From Desulfocapsa sulfexigens (GTDB lineage: Bacteria; Desulfobacterota; Desulfobulbia; Desulfobulbales; Desulfocapsaceae): a stretch of DNA of 43,733 nt. Made by a program: the position numbers and the translations under genes. Positions 26,375 through 34,905 of this stretch are shown here, piece after piece; the stretch's first letter is position 1, and each line of letters opens with the position of its first letter. Below the pieces are notes generated by a model. The model did no database searches and was not told the origin of the DNA. It saw nothing but the letters and a program-made list of their open reading frames with translations. The stretch covers positions 1 to 43,733 of the forward strand of contig DQTH01000173.1 of NCBI GenBank assembly GCA_015662865.1, given 5' to 3'.

Positions 26375-26485
26375 AAAAAAATCCTCGAATGTTGATTGAA
26401 ACTGTCACAGATAATCCATCGGTGCAACTTTGATTATCTTTTACAACAAACAGAGTTCTTCTGAAAAGTAAACTTTTATCTCTTT

Positions 26486-26597
26486 CCTGAATTCGTGACG
26501 GCTGTGTTGTTTTTCAGATGCTAATTGATCAATTTACCGTAATTAGTAACGTTTTAAGTCGTATTTAGAAAAATTACATAGCCATCAGGGCTTCAGG
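26486..26597 (+). repeat. Family-2 MITE-like repeat, copy 2 (degenerate right end)
   Basis: Starts CCTGAATTCGTGACGGCTGTG, close to copies 1 and 3, and keeps the internal AGAAAAATTACAT block, but the right terminus is reduced to CTTCAGG. It sits between the fumarase promoter region and the end of the MinD-like gene, whose stop codon is 6 bp away. Its right part can form AGCC/GGCT followed by TAATTTTT on the minus strand and might act as a weak terminator. Confidence 0.7.
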
Positions 26598-26603
26598 TCT
26601 TTT

Positions 26604-27512
26604 TCAGCGGGAAAGAGAACCATCGAGTGAGACACGATCATCAAGCTGATTAATTTTTTTCTGCAGTGTTTCCCACACGGCCCGGATGGAATAAGCAGCA
26701 AGGCTGGTATCGCTGCTTGTTACGGGCTGGCCCTGAATCTGGCATTCTATAACTGCCGGGTCGAAGGGGATTTTTCCAAGGAGCTCAATTTTTCTTTTTT
26801 TGCACGCTGTTTCGATTATCGTGCTCATTTCCGGATGGATATCCCATTTGTTGATACAGACCAGGGCAGGGATTTTAAAATGATCCGTGAGATCCAGAAT
26901 TCTCTCTAGATCATGTTTGCCGGATAAAGTGGGTTCAGTGATGACAACGGCAAGATCTACATTGGACAGTGATGCGATAACCGGACAGCCTACACCGGGA
27001 GAGCCATCAATGAGGATCAGGTCAGTGTTGTTTGACTGCGCAAGTTGCTTTGCCTGATTTTTAATATGGGAGACCAGTTTCCCGGAGTTTTCTTCTCCTG
27101 CAAAGAGCTCTGCATGAACCAGGGGGCCATAGTCGGTGTCCGAGATATACCAGGAACCACAGTGGTTTTTGTCCAGGACAATGGCCTGTTCCGGGCAGAA
27201 ATGGGCACAGACTCCACAGCCTTCACAGGCAAGCTCAGAAATGGTGGCAGTATCTCCCATGGTGACTGAATCAAACTGGCAGACTTCAGCACACATTCCA
27301 CAGGTTGAGCATCTGTCGGTTTCCACCCGGGCTTTAACTCCTGAAACAAAATCATGTTCTTCAACAGGCCGGGGTGAGAGTAGAAGGTGGAGGTCTGATG
27401 CATCTACATCGCAATCAACCAGAATTTTGTTGTCAGCTAAATGGGCAAATGATCCAATCAGGCTTGTTTTGCCGGTTCCACCTTTTCCACTCAGTATTAT
27501 CACTTCTTTCAT
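26604..27512 (-). CDS. MinD/ParA-like ATPase with ferredoxin insert (second of pair)
   Basis: A 302-residue P-loop ATPase of the MinD/NubA (Mrp-like) group. Walker A is the deviant SGKGGTGKTSL motif. Two 4Fe-4S binding motifs, CSTCGMCAEVC and CEGCGVCAHFC, are inserted at about residues 65-105. GSPGVGCPV and TEPTLSGKHDLERIL follow. Paired ATPases of this type occur beside NifX-like proteins in sulfate reducers, for example in the orange-protein (orp) loci of Desulfovibrio, where cluster handling and a link to cell division have been proposed. I chose the ATG at 27512, preceded by GGGTGA; an ATG at 27527 overlapping the upstream stop is possible. Its role here is inferred. Confidence 0.88.
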   Translation of the reverse strand: MKEVIILSGKGGTGKTSLIGSFAHLADNKILVDCDVDASDLHLLLSPRPVEEHDFVSGVKARVETDRCSTCGMCAEVCQFDSVTMGDTATISELACEGCGVCAHFCPEQAIVLDKNHCGSWYISDTDYGPLVHAELFAGEENSGKLVSHIKNQAKQLAQSNNTDLILIDGSPGVGCPVIASLSNVDLAVVITEPTLSGKHDLERILDLTDHFKIPALVCINKWDIHPEMSTIIETACKKRKIELLGKIPFDPAVIECQIQGQPVTSSDTSLAAYSIRAVWETLQKKINQLDDRVSLDGSLSR

Positions 27513-27523
27513 CTTGTCACCCA

Positions 27524-28366
27524 TCATTCTTTTGCTGTTTGCAATGCAATATCTGCCAGCAGATCACTGAAGCTGTCATGCAACTCGGGTACAGTGTCCA
27601 CAAGATTCTTTCCCCGTGCGTAACCTTCTGCTATCCTTCGTTGGAATGGTATTTCCATCAAAATCGGAATCTGTTCGTCTTCGCAATAGCATTGCACCCG
27701 ATCGTCGCCAAGGTCTGATCGGTTAATTATTATTCCAAACGGGATGTTGAAATTTTTAAGGACTGTTACAGCAAGCTTCAGGTCGTGAAGACCAAAGGGT
27801 GTCGGTTCCGTAACAAGGATAACAAAATCAGCATCACTGATACTTTCGACAAAGGGACATGAGGTACCGGGCGGGGCATCGATGATCACCAGTTTTTCAG
27901 GATCAGCCATCTTTTTAACTGCTTTTAGGAGAGGAACCCCCATTGCTTCACCGATTCTGACTCTGCCGTGTACAAATTCGATGTTTCCTGCCATTCCGGA
28001 TTCAAGTACTCCGATCGTTCTTCTGTCTTCAAGAATCGCCTTTTCTTCACACACTCTGAAACAGCCAAGGCAGGAGTGACACATCTCAGGGAACATCATG
28101 ACGTTTTCACCAAACTGGGCAATTGCATTAAAGTTGCAGATATCCCTGCATTTTCCGCAGGCGGTGCATCTCGAATCATCCAGATTTGGAATTGTAACCC
28201 AACAGGTTTCGCTGTGAGCCAGTTTCGGTTTTAGAAAAATATGGCCATTGGGTTCTTCCACATCACAGTCAAGGTACTGAACATCTGTGCCTGCACAGAG
28301 AGCGAGACTTGTGGAAATTGTTGTTTTGCCTGTTCCACCTTTGCCGCTGGCAACTGCAATTTGCAT
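27524..28366 (-). CDS. MinD/ParA-like ATPase with ferredoxin insert (first of pair)
   Basis: A 280-residue partner of the downstream ATPase. It begins MQIAVASGKGGTGKTT (Walker A), then YLDCDVEEPNGHIFL, two 4Fe-4S motifs (CTACGKCRDIC and CHSCLGCFRVC) and DAPPGTSCPFVESI. TEPTPFGLHDLKLAV is typical of the ferredoxin-MinD group. The ATG at 28366 has GGAG at a good distance. The frame is open 61 codons further upstream, but that part runs over the 3' end of the NifX-like gene and shows no conserved features. The gene lies 28 bp after the NifX-like gene and 11 bp before the second ATPase gene. The two ATPases probably act together on a metal cluster or cofactor. Confidence 0.9.
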   Translation of the reverse strand: MQIAVASGKGGTGKTTISTSLALCAGTDVQYLDCDVEEPNGHIFLKPKLAHSETCWVTIPNLDDSRCTACGKCRDICNFNAIAQFGENVMMFPEMCHSCLGCFRVCEEKAILEDRRTIGVLESGMAGNIEFVHGRVRIGEAMGVPLLKAVKKMADPEKLVIIDAPPGTSCPFVESISDADFVILVTEPTPFGLHDLKLAVTVLKNFNIPFGIIINRSDLGDDRVQCYCEDEQIPILMEIPFQRRIAEGYARGKNLVDTVPELHDSFSDLLADIALQTAKE

Positions 28367-28394
28367 ACTGATTTTCTCCGGAGAAGATTTTTGC

Positions 28395-28871
28395 TTACCT
28401 GCGGCACCTGCCGCGCCCCTGGCCTCTGCCTTGTCCTTGCCCCATACCTCTTCCTTGGCCTTTGCCACACTCTGCTCCCTGACCAACCATTTGTCCGGGA
28501 GCTGATCCTGGAGATTGATTATTCTCTTTTGGGGAGGCCACTGTGTCATTTACTTTGCCTGAGTAGTCAGCCAGAGCGTCAAGGACAGTTCCACTGACAC
28601 CATTTACTGGTGTAACAGCAGCTTTTTCCAGTATTGGCAATGCTTTTGGTCCGACTCTTCCGGTGAGCAGTGCTTTAACCCCTTTGTCAGCAACCTGTGC
28701 AGCAGCACTGATTCCGGCTCCGTGGGCAGCTTCTTTCCCTTTAGTGTTGTCAATGGCTTCGAGCAGTGTATTGCTGTCTGTTTCCACAATGAGAAACCAG
28801 GCTGCTCTTCCAAAACGAGGATCTACCATGGAATCCAAGGTGTTACCTGTTGCTGTGATTGCAATTTTCAT
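28395..28871 (-). CDS. NifX/NafY-like (dinitrogenase Fe-Mo cofactor family) protein
   Basis: A 158-residue protein whose first 105 residues form a PF02579-type cofactor-binding fold (MKIAITATGNTLDSMVDPRFGR, then EAAHGAGISAAAQVADKGV and LTGRVGPKALPIL). The family includes NifX, NafY, the NifB C-terminus and the Desulfovibrio orange protein (ORP). With no nif genes visible and two ferredoxin-MinD ATPases downstream, an ORP-like role is more likely than nitrogenase maturation. Residues about 118-158 are a low-complexity Gly/Gln/Arg tail with single Cys residues. A strong GAGGAGG precedes the ATG. It heads the three-gene operon. Confidence 0.88.
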   Translation of the reverse strand: MKIAITATGNTLDSMVDPRFGRAAWFLIVETDSNTLLEAIDNTKGKEAAHGAGISAAAQVADKGVKALLTGRVGPKALPILEKAAVTPVNGVSGTVLDALADYSGKVNDTVASPKENNQSPGSAPGQMVGQGAECGKGQGRGMGQGQGRGQGRGRCRR

Positions 28872-28929
28872 CGAGACCTCCTCAATATTTTAAACTGTAT
28901 GAGAGCTTGTTTGTGTGTTATTGCACGAA

Positions 28930-28957
28930 ACTATAATGGCATTATGCACAAAATCAA
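28930..28957 (-). promoter_or_regulatory. Candidate promoter with overlapping palindrome upstream of the NifX-like operon
   Basis: On the minus strand TTGATT (-35, 28952-28957), a 16-bp spacer and TATAGT (-10, 28930-28935) lie about 58 bp upstream of the NifX-like start. A perfect 6-1-6 palindrome ATAATG-G-CATTAT (28933-28945) overlaps the -10 region and could be an operator. This is by-eye matching only. Confidence 0.45.
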
Positions 28958-29014
28958 GGGGGATTCTACTAAAAGATGAAAAAAGGAAATGAGGTGTTTG
29001 GGGTTTGCTGACGT

Positions 29015-29175
29015 AAGGGGTTGTAAGAAAATAAGCGTGACAATATCGCGCCGAAATTTTGTTCATTTACAAGGCGTGCAAAGAGAAGCATAGCAGCGCT
29101 ATGTGCCTTTTTGCGCAACGCAGGAAATGGACAAAATGGCAAGCAGGCTGTTACACTTATTTTTGCACAGCCCCT
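29015..29175. repeat. Family-3 palindromic repeat
   Basis: A 161-bp element with imperfect terminal inverted repeats of about 27 bp: left AGGGGTTGTAAGAAAATAAG..., right the complement of AGGGGCTGTGCAAAAATAAG.... Subterminal CCGAAATTTTGTTCATTT and GAAATGGACAAAATGG are also complementary. The centre, GCATAGCAGCGCTATGTGC, is palindromic. It lies 10 bp after the stop codon of the beta-helix protein and in front of the NifX-like operon. It is unrelated in sequence to families 1 and 2. Confidence 0.8.
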
Positions 29176-29185
29176 AACTATTGGG

Positions 29186-29986
29186 TCAGCGAAGAATTTT
29201 CCTGGGCTTGTGGTACCCGGAAGCTGCGGTTGTATTAGGCATAAGAATTCCGTCTTTACCGATAATCGTACCGGGATTGGTCACAGAGTTGCACCCGGTC
29301 TGTGCTCTGTCACCAAGGATGGCGCCAAATTTTCTTCGTCCGGTATCAACCATCCCGTTTTCTGTGCGAATGGAAACATTGTCACCTAAAAATTTCAGAT
29401 TGGCAAATTTTGTTCCTGCACCAAGGTTTGCGTCCTGGCCAAGGATAGAATCGCCAAGATAGGCAAAATGACCGGCTTTTGCATCATTTAGAAAAATGGA
29501 GTGTTTCACTTCAGTGGTGTGTCCCACAACACATCTCTTTCCCGTGAGACAGTATCCGCGGATGTATGCTCCCTGTCTTATTTCCGTAGCGTCTCCGATG
29601 ATGGTCGGTGATTTTATCAATGCACCTCCTTCCACTAGAGCTCCTTTGCCGATATTAATTTTATTGCCGATGAGAATTGCCCCAGCCATTATAATTGAAG
29701 CCCCTGGCAGTTCTTTGCTACCCTGGCTGATTTTAAGTTTGCCTTTGGTGGTGTCTCCAAATTCAATTGTATGCTCGACAGTGGAGAAAATTTGTCCCTG
29801 GTATATAATGACAGAGTAAGGCAGTGGAACACCCTCGGGGATCAGGTCGGGATCGAAACTCGGATAATCCTGATCATCCATATACTTTTTCAGGTTATTA
29901 AGGGCTTCCCACACTGGTTTGTCATCATTAAAAAGTGTGGCATGCGGGAAATCGGACAGGTCAAAAAATGATTTTGTGGTCAGCAT
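29186..29986 (-). CDS. Left-handed beta-helix (GlmU-type) acyl/nucleotidyltransferase-like protein
   Basis: A 266-residue protein with many hexapeptide repeats from about residue 95 to 260 (INIGKGALVEGGALIKSPTI, GDATEIRQGAYIRGYCLTG, VVGHTTEVKHSIFLNDAKAG). They match the left-handed beta-helix of GlmU and related sugar-nucleotide enzymes. TEVKHSIFLNDAKAGHFAYLGDSILG is very GlmU-like (NFVEIKNSxxxxGSKxxHLxYxGD). The N-terminal 90 residues are not a nucleotidyltransferase domain, so the uridylyltransferase half is missing. It may acetylate a sugar or act as a structural homologue; the substrate is not known. It is divergent from lon across a 212-bp spacer. The ribosome site is weak. Confidence 0.85.
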   Translation of the reverse strand: MLTTKSFFDLSDFPHATLFNDDKPVWEALNNLKKYMDDQDYPSFDPDLIPEGVPLPYSVIIYQGQIFSTVEHTIEFGDTTKGKLKISQGSKELPGASIIMAGAILIGNKINIGKGALVEGGALIKSPTIIGDATEIRQGAYIRGYCLTGKRCVVGHTTEVKHSIFLNDAKAGHFAYLGDSILGQDANLGAGTKFANLKFLGDNVSIRTENGMVDTGRRKFGAILGDRAQTGCNSVTNPGTIIGKDGILMPNTTAASGYHKPRKILR

Positions 29987-30198
29987 AATAACGTCACAGT
30001 GCGAAATGGAGATTTGTCTGAAAAGTATCGATAACTGCCTGTTCAGTATGGAGGAAAATAGGAAAATTTACAAGAAAAATTGGAGGAACAGGGAGAGGGT
30101 GTGATTGCCTGCTTGACTTCAATATGGGCAATGTTTACGTTTCTGGGACAATTCATGATTATTTGAAAAAGTTCTCTTCTTGATTTCAGGAGGTTTTT

Positions 30199-32598
30199 GT
30201 GGAATTTAATGATTCGTTATCCATCGGTATGGATGATTTTACTGACCATGAAGATATGGTTATTCCAAATGAATTGCCAATGATGGCAGTTCGGGATGTG
30301 GTGGTTTTTAATTATATGATCATCCCTTTATTTGTCGGGCGTCCCAGCTCTGTTGAAGCAGTAAATGCTGCCCTGGAAGGGGATAAGCTGCTCATGCTTC
30401 TTACCCAGAAGGATGCAACTATAGATAATCCGGGACCCGAGGATTTGTATAAAGTCGGTATGGTATGCATGGTCATGAGAACTTTGAAACTGCCAGATGG
30501 CAGGTTGAAGGTTCTTGTTCAGGCTGTTTCCAAGGCAAAGGTGAAGAAATATGTGCAGACTGAACCTTACAGCCTGGTAAAGATTAAAACTCTCACTGAA
30601 GATGATGTGAAGGAAACTTCTGTTGCAACAGAAGCCCTGATGAGGACAGTGCGTGAGCAGACTGAGAAAATCATGTCTTTGCGCGGTATTCTTTCTGCTG
30701 ATCTGATGATGATCATTAACAATATCGAAGATCCCGGTCGTCTGGCAGATCTTGTCGGCTCAAACCTGCGATTGAAGATCACTGAATCACAGTCTATTCT
30801 TGAGGAGCTCAATCCCATCAAGCGCCTCAAGCTTGTAAATGTACTGCTCACCAAAGAACTTGAAGTCTCCACTGTACAGGCCAAGATCCAGTCTGATGCC
30901 AAGGAAGAGATGAGTAAGTCTCAGCGTGAATATTATTTGCGTGAACAGCTGCATGCTCTGCAGAAAGAGCTTGGGGATAGTGATGAGCGCGGGCAGGAAA
31001 TAGATGATCTGCTCCGTAAGCTTAAAAAGGCTAAAATGCCGAAATCTGTGCGCAAGGAGGCCAAAAAACAGGTTGAGCGCATGGAAATGATGCATCCAGA
31101 TTCTTCTGAAGCCACGATCATTCGTACCTATGTAGATTGGATTCTTGATCTGCCCTGGAAAAAGGGAACGAACGATCAGCTTGATCTGATGGCAGCAAAA
31201 AAGGTTCTTGATGATGATCATTTCGGGCTTGATAAAATAAAAGAACGAATTTTGGAATATCTGGCAGTTCGTAAGCTTAATCCTGATACAAAAGGACCAA
31301 TTCTTTGTTTTGTAGGGCCTCCGGGTGTTGGTAAAACTTCTCTGGGCCAATCCATTGCAAGAGCCATGGGACGAAAATTTTATCGTCTGTCACTGGGAGG
31401 AATGCGTGATGAGGCAGAAATCCGCGGTCATCGTCGGACTTATATCGGGGCCATGCCCGGCCGTATTCTCCAGGGTCTGAAGAATGTTAAATCCAATAAT
31501 CCTATCTTTATGATGGATGAGATAGATAAAATCGGCTCAGATTATCGGGGCGATCCATCTTCTGCTCTGCTTGAGGTGCTTGATCCGGAACAGAATTTTG
31601 AGTTTTCCGATCATTATATGAATATGCCTTTTGATCTTTCCAAGGTTATGTTTATTACCACTGCCAATAGAAGTGACACCATCCCGGGACCTCTTCTTGA
31701 CAGGATGGAACTGATAAACCTCTCCGGTTACACTCTTGAAGAAAAAGTTGTTATTGCCCGTAAATATCTGCTTCCCCGACAGATTAAAGAAAATGGAATT
31801 AAACCAAGACATCTGCGTCTGGTAGATGATACGCTTCAATATATTATCAGCCATTATACCCATGAAGCGGGTTTAAGAAATCTTGAGCGGGAGATCGGTA
31901 AAATATGCCGGAAGGTAGCCAGGAAGATTGCCGAAGGTGGAAAGGGTCCATATTCCATTTCCCGTAACACCCTTTCTCGTTATCTCGGGCCACCAAAGTC
32001 CATCCCTGAATCAGAACTTGAAATGCTTCATCAACCTGGATTGGTAACTGGGCTTGCCTGGACTGAAGTGGGTGGTGAAATTCTGCAGATTGAAGTGAAT
32101 ATTATGCCCGGCAAAGGTAAACTGACCCTTACCGGCCAACTCGGTGATGTCATGAAAGAGTCGGTGCAGGCAGCACTGACTTATTGCCGCAGTCGCTGCA
32201 ATGATCTTGGCGTTAAGGAAGACTACTTTGATAAGCATGATATTCATGTCCATGTACCGGCAGGTGCTATTCCTAAAGATGGACCCTCAGCCGGTATAAC
32301 CATGGCTACTGCCATCTATTCTGCCATCAGTGGAAAGACGGTTGCTAAAAAACTGGCCATGACAGGAGAAATTACTCTGCGCGGACGTGTCCTTCCAATT
32401 GGCGGTCTGAAAGAAAAAGCTCTGGCTGCTGTTCGAGCTGATCTTACCAGGGTGATTATCCCGATCCAGAACGACAAGGATCTGATAGAAATTCCGCCTG
32501 AAATTCGTAAGAAAATGGAATTTTATCCGGTTAAAGATATGGATGAAGTCGTTGCTATAGCGTTTGATGAAGGCGAAAAGAAGAAGGCAAAGAAGTAA
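30199..32598 (+). CDS. lon: ATP-dependent protease Lon
   Basis: Lon, 799 residues, degrades damaged and regulatory proteins. The N-terminal LON substrate domain (about 25-220) is followed by a coiled-coil stretch, an AAA+ module with Walker [10 protein letters not shown] (about 373-381) and Walker B MMDEID, and the C-terminal Ser-Lys protease domain with Ser697 (KDGPSAG) and Lys740 (GGLKEK). All catalytic residues are present. The start is GTG, supported by CAGGAGGT 5 bp upstream. It is followed 42 bp later by mltG. I could not identify a convincing heat-shock promoter in the 212-bp upstream spacer. Confidence 0.97.
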   Translation: MEFNDSLSIGMDDFTDHEDMVIPNELPMMAVRDVVVFNYMIIPLFVGRPSSVEAVNAALEGDKLLMLLTQKDATIDNPGPEDLYKVGMVCMVMRTLKLPDGRLKVLVQAVSKAKVKKYVQTEPYSLVKIKTLTEDDVKETSVATEALMRTVREQTEKIMSLRGILSADLMMIINNIEDPGRLADLVGSNLRLKITESQSILEELNPIKRLKLVNVLLTKELEVSTVQAKIQSDAKEEMSKSQREYYLREQLHALQKELGDSDERGQEIDDLLRKLKKAKMPKSVRKEAKKQVERMEMMHPDSSEATIIRTYVDWILDLPWKKGTNDQLDLMAAKKVLDDDHFGLDKIKERILEYLAVRKLNPDTKGPILCFVGPPGVGKTSLGQSIARAMGRKFYRLSLGGMRDEAEIRGHRRTYIGAMPGRILQGLKNVKSNNPIFMMDEIDKIGSDYRGDPSSALLEVLDPEQNFEFSDHYMNMPFDLSKVMFITTANRSDTIPGPLLDRMELINLSGYTLEEKVVIARKYLLPRQIKENGIKPRHLRLVDDTLQYIISHYTHEAGLRNLEREIGKICRKVARKIAEGGKGPYSISRNTLSRYLGPPKSIPESELEMLHQPGLVTGLAWTEVGGEILQIEVNIMPGKGKLTLTGQLGDVMKESVQAALTYCRSRCNDLGVKEDYFDKHDIHVHVPAGAIPKDGPSAGITMATAIYSAISGKTVAKKLAMTGEITLRGRVLPIGGLKEKALAAVRADLTRVIIPIQNDKDLIEIPPEIRKKMEFYPVKDMDEVVAIAFDEGEKKKAKK

Positions 32599-32640
32599 AG
32601 GCTACCTTGAACAATTGTCATACTGAATGAACAGACAGCA

Positions 32641-33690
32641 GTGAACGAAGAACTATCCTCCAGCAGGTTTCTTACGGGAAAGAGAATCATGATGATGATG
32701 ATTCTCTTTTCACTTGCTATCGTTTTAGGCCTTGCAGGTTGGGTTGTCCGCTTTGCAGTGGAGACGGCAGAGGGCGACAGGACTGAAACTGTTACTGTGG
32801 TAATCCCCAAAGGTTCTACAGTAAAAGAAATAAACAGAATTCTTGCTCGTGGCGGACTCGTTCATGATGATATCCGGTTTCTCGTGCTTGCCCGCTATCT
32901 GGGGCTTGCAGCGAAACTGCAGGCTGGTGAATTTGCTCTGCATCGCGGGCAGACGCCATCAAAGTTACTGACAGAACTGGCTACAGCCAAACCAATCCAG
33001 CATGCTGTTACCATTAGGGAAGGTTTGACGATTTCTGATATTGCAAAAACCTTTGCTGCTGGCGGCTGGTGTGATTCTGAAGAATTCACCCGATTGACAG
33101 GAGACCCTGATTTTTTGAAAAGTCTGGGCCTTGCTTCTCGTAATAACCTTGAAGGATACCTCTATCCTGATACCTACTATCTTACCCGAAAGGGCCAGAC
33201 GGCGGCTGATCTTATTCGTATGCAGGTGCGTCATTTTTTTTCTGTCTGGGACGATATCCAGACGGAAATTCCGCTTAACCTCTCTCCTTATGAAGCCCTT
33301 ACACTTGCCTCCATGGTAGAAAAAGAAACAGGTAATGCAGAAGAACGTCCACTTATAGCAGGTGTATTTTATAATCGTTTGAAAAAGGGCATGCGGCTGC
33401 AGTCGGATCCCACCGTGATTTATGGTGTTGAAAATTATTCAGGCAAACTGACCCGTAAAGATCTCCGCACCCCTTCCCCTTATAATACCTATACTCTCAG
33501 GCGATTGCCGGCAGGGCCCATCTCAAATCCTGGAAAAGAAGCCCTGCAGGCTGTTTTTCACCCCGCAGAAAGTAAGTTTTTCTATTTTGTTTCAAAAAAT
33601 AATGGCAGACATAAGTTCTCTGAAAATCTCAGGGAACACAACAGGGCTGTTAACAGGTATCAGCGTGCGAAGGAAAAGAAGCAGGACTGA
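32641..33690 (+). CDS. mltG: Endolytic murein transglycosylase MltG
   Basis: MltG (YceG), 349 residues, is an inner-membrane enzyme that cleaves nascent glycan strands and may set their length. One membrane helix lies at about 18-40 (MMMMILFSLAIVLGLAGW). A LysM-like region (VVIPKGSTVKEINRILARGG) is followed by the catalytic domain with ASMVEKETG (Glu227) and GVFYNRLKKGMRLQSDPTV. FYFVSKNNGRHKFSENLREHN ends the domain. The start is GTG with a weak ribosome site; an in-frame ATG at 32689 has a better one but would remove the basic N-terminus. It abuts the convergent HD-GYP gene with no intervening bases. Confidence 0.94.
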   Translation: MNEELSSSRFLTGKRIMMMMILFSLAIVLGLAGWVVRFAVETAEGDRTETVTVVIPKGSTVKEINRILARGGLVHDDIRFLVLARYLGLAAKLQAGEFALHRGQTPSKLLTELATAKPIQHAVTIREGLTISDIAKTFAAGGWCDSEEFTRLTGDPDFLKSLGLASRNNLEGYLYPDTYYLTRKGQTAADLIRMQVRHFFSVWDDIQTEIPLNLSPYEALTLASMVEKETGNAEERPLIAGVFYNRLKKGMRLQSDPTVIYGVENYSGKLTRKDLRTPSPYNTYTLRRLPAGPISNPGKEALQAVFHPAESKFFYFVSKNNGRHKFSENLREHNRAVNRYQRAKEKKQD

Positions 33691-34905
33691 TTAAGTCTGA
33701 TTTTTCTGGTTTCTTGAAAGGATGGAGAGGAAATTGTCCACAAGTAACGGGTTGAAGTTTTTCCCTTTTTCTTTGGTCAGCATGTCACAGATGATTTTTC
33801 TTGAACTCGCACGACTATAGGGGCGGGAACATCTCATGGCATCAAATGTATCAGCGATTGCTATCATTTGACTGGCAATGTTGGTTTGCCAGGTGGCGCC
33901 GATATCCGGGTAACCAGTGCCGTCAAAATGGATATGATGTTCAAGAGCCGCCAGAGCTGCAAGCTTAGGGGCTTCTTCGAGACCGAGTAAATATCCGGCC
34001 CCTTTCATTGCATGGTTTCGGATTATTATCTGTTCTTTTGCATCCAGTTTTCCGGGCTTGTTCAGGAGCTCTTCAGGAATAAATGTCTTGCCAATATCAT
34101 AAAGTGTAGCAGTAATCCCTATTTCATAGAGGTGCTGGTCTCGGAATCCCAGTGATTCAGCCTGAGCCAGTGTTAGAATACAGACGTTGATGACATGGGT
34201 AAATGTATATTCATCGCTTGATTTTAGATTCGTCAGGATTGAAAGGGGATTGAGATTTTGTGAGAAATGGTTGACAAAAGAGGACATGTTCTCCTGCACT
34301 CCCCGGAGGTCAAAGCCCTGTTCTTTTCTGATGGAGAAATAAAGCTCCTGGGCCATGAGCAGTTGTCTGGTGGACAGCGATCTCAGTTTTACAGCGAGTG
34401 CTTGCTGTTTTTCACTGGGTTTTCCCTGACTTTTGATTGAATGGAGTTGATTGGCTTGCAGTAAGCTGTCGTTGTGGGGATTTTCCTTAAATTTAAGTTG
34501 GCCACTGGAAATACCTGAACCGCTGTATACCTTTTTCACACTTGGGTCGGCGAGATCAGAAAGAAATCGAGAGAGTTCTCTTGGCGTGATTCCTTTTTTA
34601 AACGAGATATGACTAATGTTTTTTTGTTTAAGAACCGTGATAAAAAGAGAAAAGTAGTCTGCTTCTTCGGTGCGAATAGCCTTGTTGTTAATGATGAGAT
34701 CATTGTCAATAATGAGAATGGACAGCTCCCTGGTAACTCTCAGGGTGTTGTTGAGACTGGTGAATGCCTTACTGATCATTTCCTGAGTTTTGGGATGTTC
34801 GATGGAATACAGACGAGTATTGCTGATAATTATTCTTAGGAGGTAGAGGGTCTTGAGTATCTGCTGGTGAATACTTTCTTTTCGTTTTGAGCCAGGTGAA
34901 TTCAT
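33691..34905 (-). CDS. HD-GYP-type protein with degenerate active site
   Basis: A 404-residue protein ending in an HD-GYP-like domain (about 205-400), a fold that normally hydrolyses cyclic di-GMP. The central HD is replaced: the usual HDIGK reads YDIGK (269-273). HHExxDGxGYP reads HHIHFDGTGYP (323-333). Other landmarks remain (KPGKL, NHAMKG, IAIADTFDAMRCSRPY). Loss of metal ligands suggests reduced catalysis or a receptor role. Residues about 10-120 form a domain shared with the upstream HEAT protein (LLRIIISNTRLYSIEH...). I start it at the ATG at 34905, which overlaps the upstream stop by one base (TAATG) and has AAAGGGA before it. It converges directly on mltG. Confidence 0.88.
   Translation of the reverse strand: MNSPGSKRKESIHQQILKTLYLLRIIISNTRLYSIEHPKTQEMISKAFTSLNNTLRVTRELSILIIDNDLIINNKAIRTEEADYFSLFITVLKQKNISHISFKKGITPRELSRFLSDLADPSVKKVYSGSGISSGQLKFKENPHNDSLLQANQLHSIKSQGKPSEKQQALAVKLRSLSTRQLLMAQELYFSIRKEQGFDLRGVQENMSSFVNHFSQNLNPLSILTNLKSSDEYTFTHVINVCILTLAQAESLGFRDQHLYEIGITATLYDIGKTFIPEELLNKPGKLDAKEQIIIRNHAMKGAGYLLGLEEAPKLAALAALEHHIHFDGTGYPDIGATWQTNIASQMIAIADTFDAMRCSRPYSRASSRKIICDMLTKEKGKNFNPLLVDNFLSILSRNQKNQT

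Noticed and set aside
28367-28549. 61-codon N-terminal extension of the first MinD-like ATPase
   Set aside because: It overlaps the 3' end of the NifX-like gene and carries no conserved feature; MQIAVASGKGG with GGAG upstream is the better start.
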